Shown here in pieces: positions 61,364-64,000 of a stretch of DNA of 64,000 nt. Source of the DNA: Cyanoderma ruficeps (lineage: Eukaryota; Chordata; Aves; Passeriformes; Timaliidae); assembly GCA_008694505.1 (NCBI GenBank), contig VZDJ01006585.1, positions 10,508,537-10,572,536 of the forward strand. The letters are read 5' to 3'. The notes below the pieces were generated by a model, which ran no database searches, had not been told where the DNA came from, and saw only the letters and a program-made list of their open reading frames with translations. Position 1 is the stretch's first letter. The number at the start of each line of letters is the position of its first letter. The translations under genes were made by a program, and so were the position numbers.

Positions 61364-62450
61364 ATATCTGCACATATACATATGCATATATGCATAAATA
61401 TGAATATGTATGATGTGGAACCCTTCAGCCTCTTGGCTCAGAAACCCAGGAATCAGTATCTACTCTATTTGTCCCAGTTGCTCCATTTGTAATCTCCTGC
61501 ACTCAGGGCCAGAGGGTCACTCACAATGGATCTCCCAGTAGCTTGCCTTGGGCAGGCAGTCCATTGAGGACCCTATCCCAGATCCTTGCTCTTCTGAAGT
61601 AATCAATATTTAGGGACACACACACACACACACATGCATGCAATTGTATGTCTGAATCAACCACCAGACACCTCAGTTCCTGCAGAAGCTGGCAGAACTG
61701 CTTTTGTTGCTCTGAGACCCAGCCTCCTCTGTAGTATCAGCCTTGAAAAAAGAAAATAAAAAATGTTCCCTGGCTCCCAGGCCTTCTCAGCTACTTTCTG
61801 ACTAGCCCAACTTGATGTTTGCCGGTGTCCGCATGCTTACTTGCACACCTGCACTCATTCTAGGTACTGGTACCCTGGCCACTGGTCTAACTCCAGCTGC
61901 TCACACTGTACCTACATGTGCACACAGATGAGAGAGGCCTTCACCAGGAAAATAAATAGATATGGAACTTAATAACATATTGGAAGATACTGCTGCTCAG
62001 GCATGGAGTGTGGCCTGTTTACAAGTTTACTGATCAGCAATCTGCTTACTTCAGTCACCCCCTTTTATACCCCTTATTCCTCTCTTTTCCCATGTTTATT
62101 CTTCCCCAAACCACAGAGATTCCTCCCTTTCCCTTCCTTTTACACTCTTCTCTAAACATCAATAATAATTGCAACAAATTCCTCAAATGTTCTGTCTCCG
62201 CAGCGTCCCAAATATCCAAGTTTCTGACTTCCACTCATTCTGTAAAAGGATGGGAGAACCATTATTTTTGGCTCAGGACATGAGAGTTACCTCTGGACCT
62301 CAGGGCTAAGGTTCTCCTAAGAATTCTTTTCCTGATGTGTTCCTGGGATTTCCCCCCTACCGTTGTGTCTGTGTGCTCCTTTCTAGTGTGAACTGGTATG
62401 CAACCTAGCAAAGTTCTTTTGGGAGAAGTCAGGTATGTGCAAATAATATT
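61364..62450. other. GC-richer, repeat-like DNA of unknown family
   Basis: After a short TA-rich stretch the sequence is noticeably richer in G and C until about 62350. It includes a (CA)n microsatellite at 61615-61634 and C-rich pieces at 62050-62150. The look is that of an LTR or other retroelement, but no defining ends were found. Confidence 0.35.
61615..61634. repeat. (CA)n microsatellite
   Basis: About ten CA units in the plus strand. Confidence 0.9.
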
Positions 62451-64000
62451 ATGCATCAGAAGCAAGAGGCACAAGCATTTTTCTTTAATTTTACTACAGG
62501 CAAAAATTGAGGCTACATACTTAAATAGGAAAAAGATTGTTGGTATACAAACAAAATGCTTTAAATTTTAACAATTTACATCCATAGATCTGCAGTGGTG
62601 AAGCAAATGGTGCTTTCAGTATGCTGAAACCTTTTGGTTTATCTGGTAGCAGCGTAGTCATCAGAATGCAATGCAAAGTAAGACACATGCAAAGATATGG
62701 AAAAGAACAGACCAGCTATCTGTCAGATGCAGCAGCATAAACAAATTAAAAATAATCTAAAAGAAAACAACAACAACAAAGCTAACTTAAAAAGGCATTT
62801 CAATCATGCACAACTATAAGAAACTCAAAATTATTCTGTTTCAGTCATGACAGTCTTGTCTTATACCAGATACACAAAAGAAAAAAGTGAGAACAATAAA
62901 ACAGAACCAGTTTTTCAAAGAACTGTACAAATTGTTTCATTAGTTCATCATCAAAGAGAAGAGATATTCCAGTTTCATCCCTAGCTAGATAAATTCCCTT
63001 TTCAATTTCTACATTCACCTGCCAGTGGGTTTTTTAAGCTGTTTAGAATACCTGCTGATTGAATCTGGTCTTGCTTCCTGGTCCTTAGCTGCTTTCCAGA
63101 TACTTTAGTTCCCAAATTTGTTCCTCCTAAGTGGAACCTTACATTTAGTATTAAAATTTTCATTGGTGCAATGAATGATGGTAACTGTAAGACTCAGGAC
63201 AGATTTAATAACCGCGTGCATAAAATCAGAGACTTCTCTAAGATAGGTGATAAAACCATTCACCACTATTTGGACCTGTTTAAATCTCTACCTGTGTTTC
63301 TTACCCATCCCCCTATCCTGCTGAGAAGTTTTGAGAAAAAAATTAAATTATTAAAGATAGGTTTTAATAATAAAGTTATATATGAGTAACATATATAACT
63401 GTTTTAAATTACATACTTACACACATTGTAGGCATAACCCAACATTAACCTAGTCTTTTTAGAACTGTAGGTCTAAAAAGAACTTTTGGAGCTTTTTTTA
63501 ATTACTTTTATTTTATCCAGCTCTTCCTAAAGATAAAATTGTCTCAGCTTCTGTGCCTAAAGTTGCTGTTGGGTCACACACCAGAAAAATATTTATGTGT
63601 TTACATTCATTCAAAAATCACAATTAAATGTATTTAACACATATTGCTTTAAAATTTACTCATATATGTACTTTGTTTTAAAGCACATAAAATCATATTC
63701 CTTCCCCTTTTTTTGACAAAAAGGGTTATTTTTCCTACTCATAAAAGATTAGGTCCCCAGTCATTCATTGCTTATTATAATTTCTACATGTGCTTTTTTT
63801 AGTGACCAAACCTTTCTGTTAAACAGGATAAGAATAAGAATCTTTCCCAATCTAAAATTACAAAAGAATTTGAGAAGAAGTTTCATCTACCCTGTGGTGT
63901 CTAACACTTCTTCCTCGTCTTAATTAAGAAAAAAATAACATCTTCTCTTTTCCAGAAAGATGTTTTCATATCACACCCACTTTCCTTCTTACGGTCTCAC
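62451..64000. other. AT-rich unique non-coding DNA
   Basis: No gene or repeat recognised. Unique AT-rich sequence to the window end. Confidence 0.6.

Noticed and set aside
1..64000. CRISPR arrays, bacterial operons, rRNA genes, prophage
   Set aside because: No regularly spaced repeats, operon structure or conserved rRNA sequence. The content is vertebrate nuclear DNA.

Overview
This window reads as avian nuclear DNA, most likely from a passerine or another neoavian bird. It is strongly AT-rich and carries many 3'-truncated CR1 LINE pieces, the dominant interspersed repeat of birds. It also carries several long terminal repeats (LTRs) of the endogenous-retrovirus types common in songbird assemblies. 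No operon, ribosome-binding-site or bacterial gene structure is present. No protein-coding gene could be recognised: the longest open frames are 120-162 codons, and those above 140 codons lie inside CR1 copies. The window is best described as a gene desert or the inside of a very large intron.

Layout: 1-8.3 kb is unique AT-rich DNA. At 8.35-9.37 kb a minus-strand LTR-like block abuts a plus-strand CR1 3' end. From 9.4 to 41.3 kb the DNA is mostly unique, with decayed minus-strand CR1 tails at 19.4, 21.8 and 29.3 kb, a short LTR at 31.5 kb, microsatellites, and assembly gaps at 24.9 and 37.0 kb. From 41.3 to 44.6 kb a CR1 3' end is followed by a broken ERVL-like provirus (reverse-transcriptase remnant plus 3' LTR). 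From 47.7 to 51.3 kb there is a repeat cluster: GC-rich LTR, CR1, minus-strand ERVK-like LTR with adjoining element sequence, then an ancient CR1. An old amniote-type repeat tail lies near 54.9 kb. A GC-richer unassigned island lies at 58.0-58.45 kb. From 59.6 to 62.4 kb a near-complete LTR is followed by a CR1 3' end set in repeat-like, GC-richer DNA. The rest is unique.

The elements do not form a pathway. They record successive retrotransposon insertions of different ages, from heavily decayed CR1/amniote repeats to better preserved LTRs. I found no convincing new biological system. The best leads are the LTR at 59.6 kb with offset flanking direct repeats, the nested repeat cluster at 47.7-51.3 kb, a small ORF (2119-2304) with a signal-peptide-like start and a cationic tail, and several perfect inverted repeats. 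Repeat names were assigned by eye against remembered family consensus patterns, without alignment, so family labels are approximate.
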